Source: Candidatus Electronema nielsenii
Lineage (GTDB): Bacteria > Desulfobacterota > Desulfobulbia > Desulfobulbales > Desulfobulbaceae
Reading direction: 5' to 3'
DNA: 5,615 nt
NCBI GenBank assembly: GCA_026122915.1
Contig: JAGIXO010000105.1
Span: forward strand, 1 to 5,615
Shown here: in pieces, positions 5,503 through 5,615 of the stretch
How the letters are laid out: each line of letters opens with the position of its first letter
Numbering within the stretch: the first letter of the stretch is position 1
The notes under the pieces: model-generated
Seen by the model: the letters and a program-made list of their open reading frames with translations, nothing else
Database searches by the model: none
What the model was told of the DNA's origin: nothing
Translations under genes and position numbers: made by a program

Positions 5503-5520
5503 CTTGTCGATATACAGGTC
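5476..5520 (+). terminator. Terminator-like imperfect hairpin over the eptA stop
   Basis: Three nested stems share one axis: CTACT-aata-AGTAG (5489-5502) innermost, then CGAC/GTCG (5481-5484 with 5506-5509), then GACCT/AGGTC (5476-5480 with 5516-5520), with small internal loops between. The stop TAG is part of the inner stem. No T-run follows, so it is not a standard intrinsic terminator; it may protect the 3' end of the message or be chance. Confidence 0.3.
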
Positions 5521-5615
5521 TGTTCAAGTTGCAACGTTGATACTTGCCATTCTACCTTGAGCTGATCCTCTTCAAAAAGCGATTCCCGTCAACGAATTGT
5601 CCGTTGCCAACAACA
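5503..5615. other. 113 bp right edge, no gene recognised
   Basis: After the hairpin region nothing can be assigned. Minus-strand bases 5552-5615 are open for 20 codons and end in TAG, which could be the tail of a gene entering from the right, but there is no recognisable protein. Overlapping 8-bp palindromes GTTGCAAC and CAACGTTG occur at about 5528-5539. Confidence 0.4.

Noticed and set aside
5552..5615. Minus-strand open stretch entering from the right edge
   Set aside because: Only 20 codons are visible and no protein family can be read; noted in the edge entry but not called as a gene.

Overview
The window comes from a Gram-negative bacterium. The signs are an EptA/MCR-type lipid A phosphoethanolamine transferase, a lipoprotein with a signal peptidase II lipobox, and a DarP/YjgA (DUF615) protein next to coaBC. 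I would guess a proteobacterium or a Desulfobacterota relative, but the sequence alone does not fix the taxon.

The window has two arms read away from each other from a control region at about 861-1016. The left arm (minus strand, 860 down to 1 and beyond the edge) holds two unfamiliar genes: a 165-residue protein with three membrane segments, and the 5' end of a second gene cut by the window edge. Both carry the same short motif, roughly S-P-[AV]-[VI]-K-A-G-x-x-V-x-[IV]-x-x-G. It occurs twice in the membrane protein's tail and once at the start of its neighbour. The 201 bp between the two genes is AT-rich and contains nested inverted repeats. It also stays open in one frame that links the stop of the first gene to the start of the second. 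This arm is the least explained part of the window.

The right arm (plus strand, 1017-5502) is a compact five-gene run: a small nitroreductase, a lipoprotein with a glutamine-rich tail, coaBC (two steps of coenzyme A synthesis), darP (50S subunit maturation) and an eptA-like transferase. Three of the four junctions overlap or nearly touch, and the last is 21 bp, so co-transcription is likely. coaBC almost certainly uses a non-ATG start. The eptA-like gene is clearly poorer in GC than coaBC and darP and is an odd passenger behind housekeeping genes. All its expected metal and catalytic residues are present.

The last 113 bp (5503-5615) holds no recognisable gene. A terminator-like imperfect hairpin straddles the eptA stop codon. 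No tRNA, rRNA, CRISPR array or complete insertion sequence was seen.
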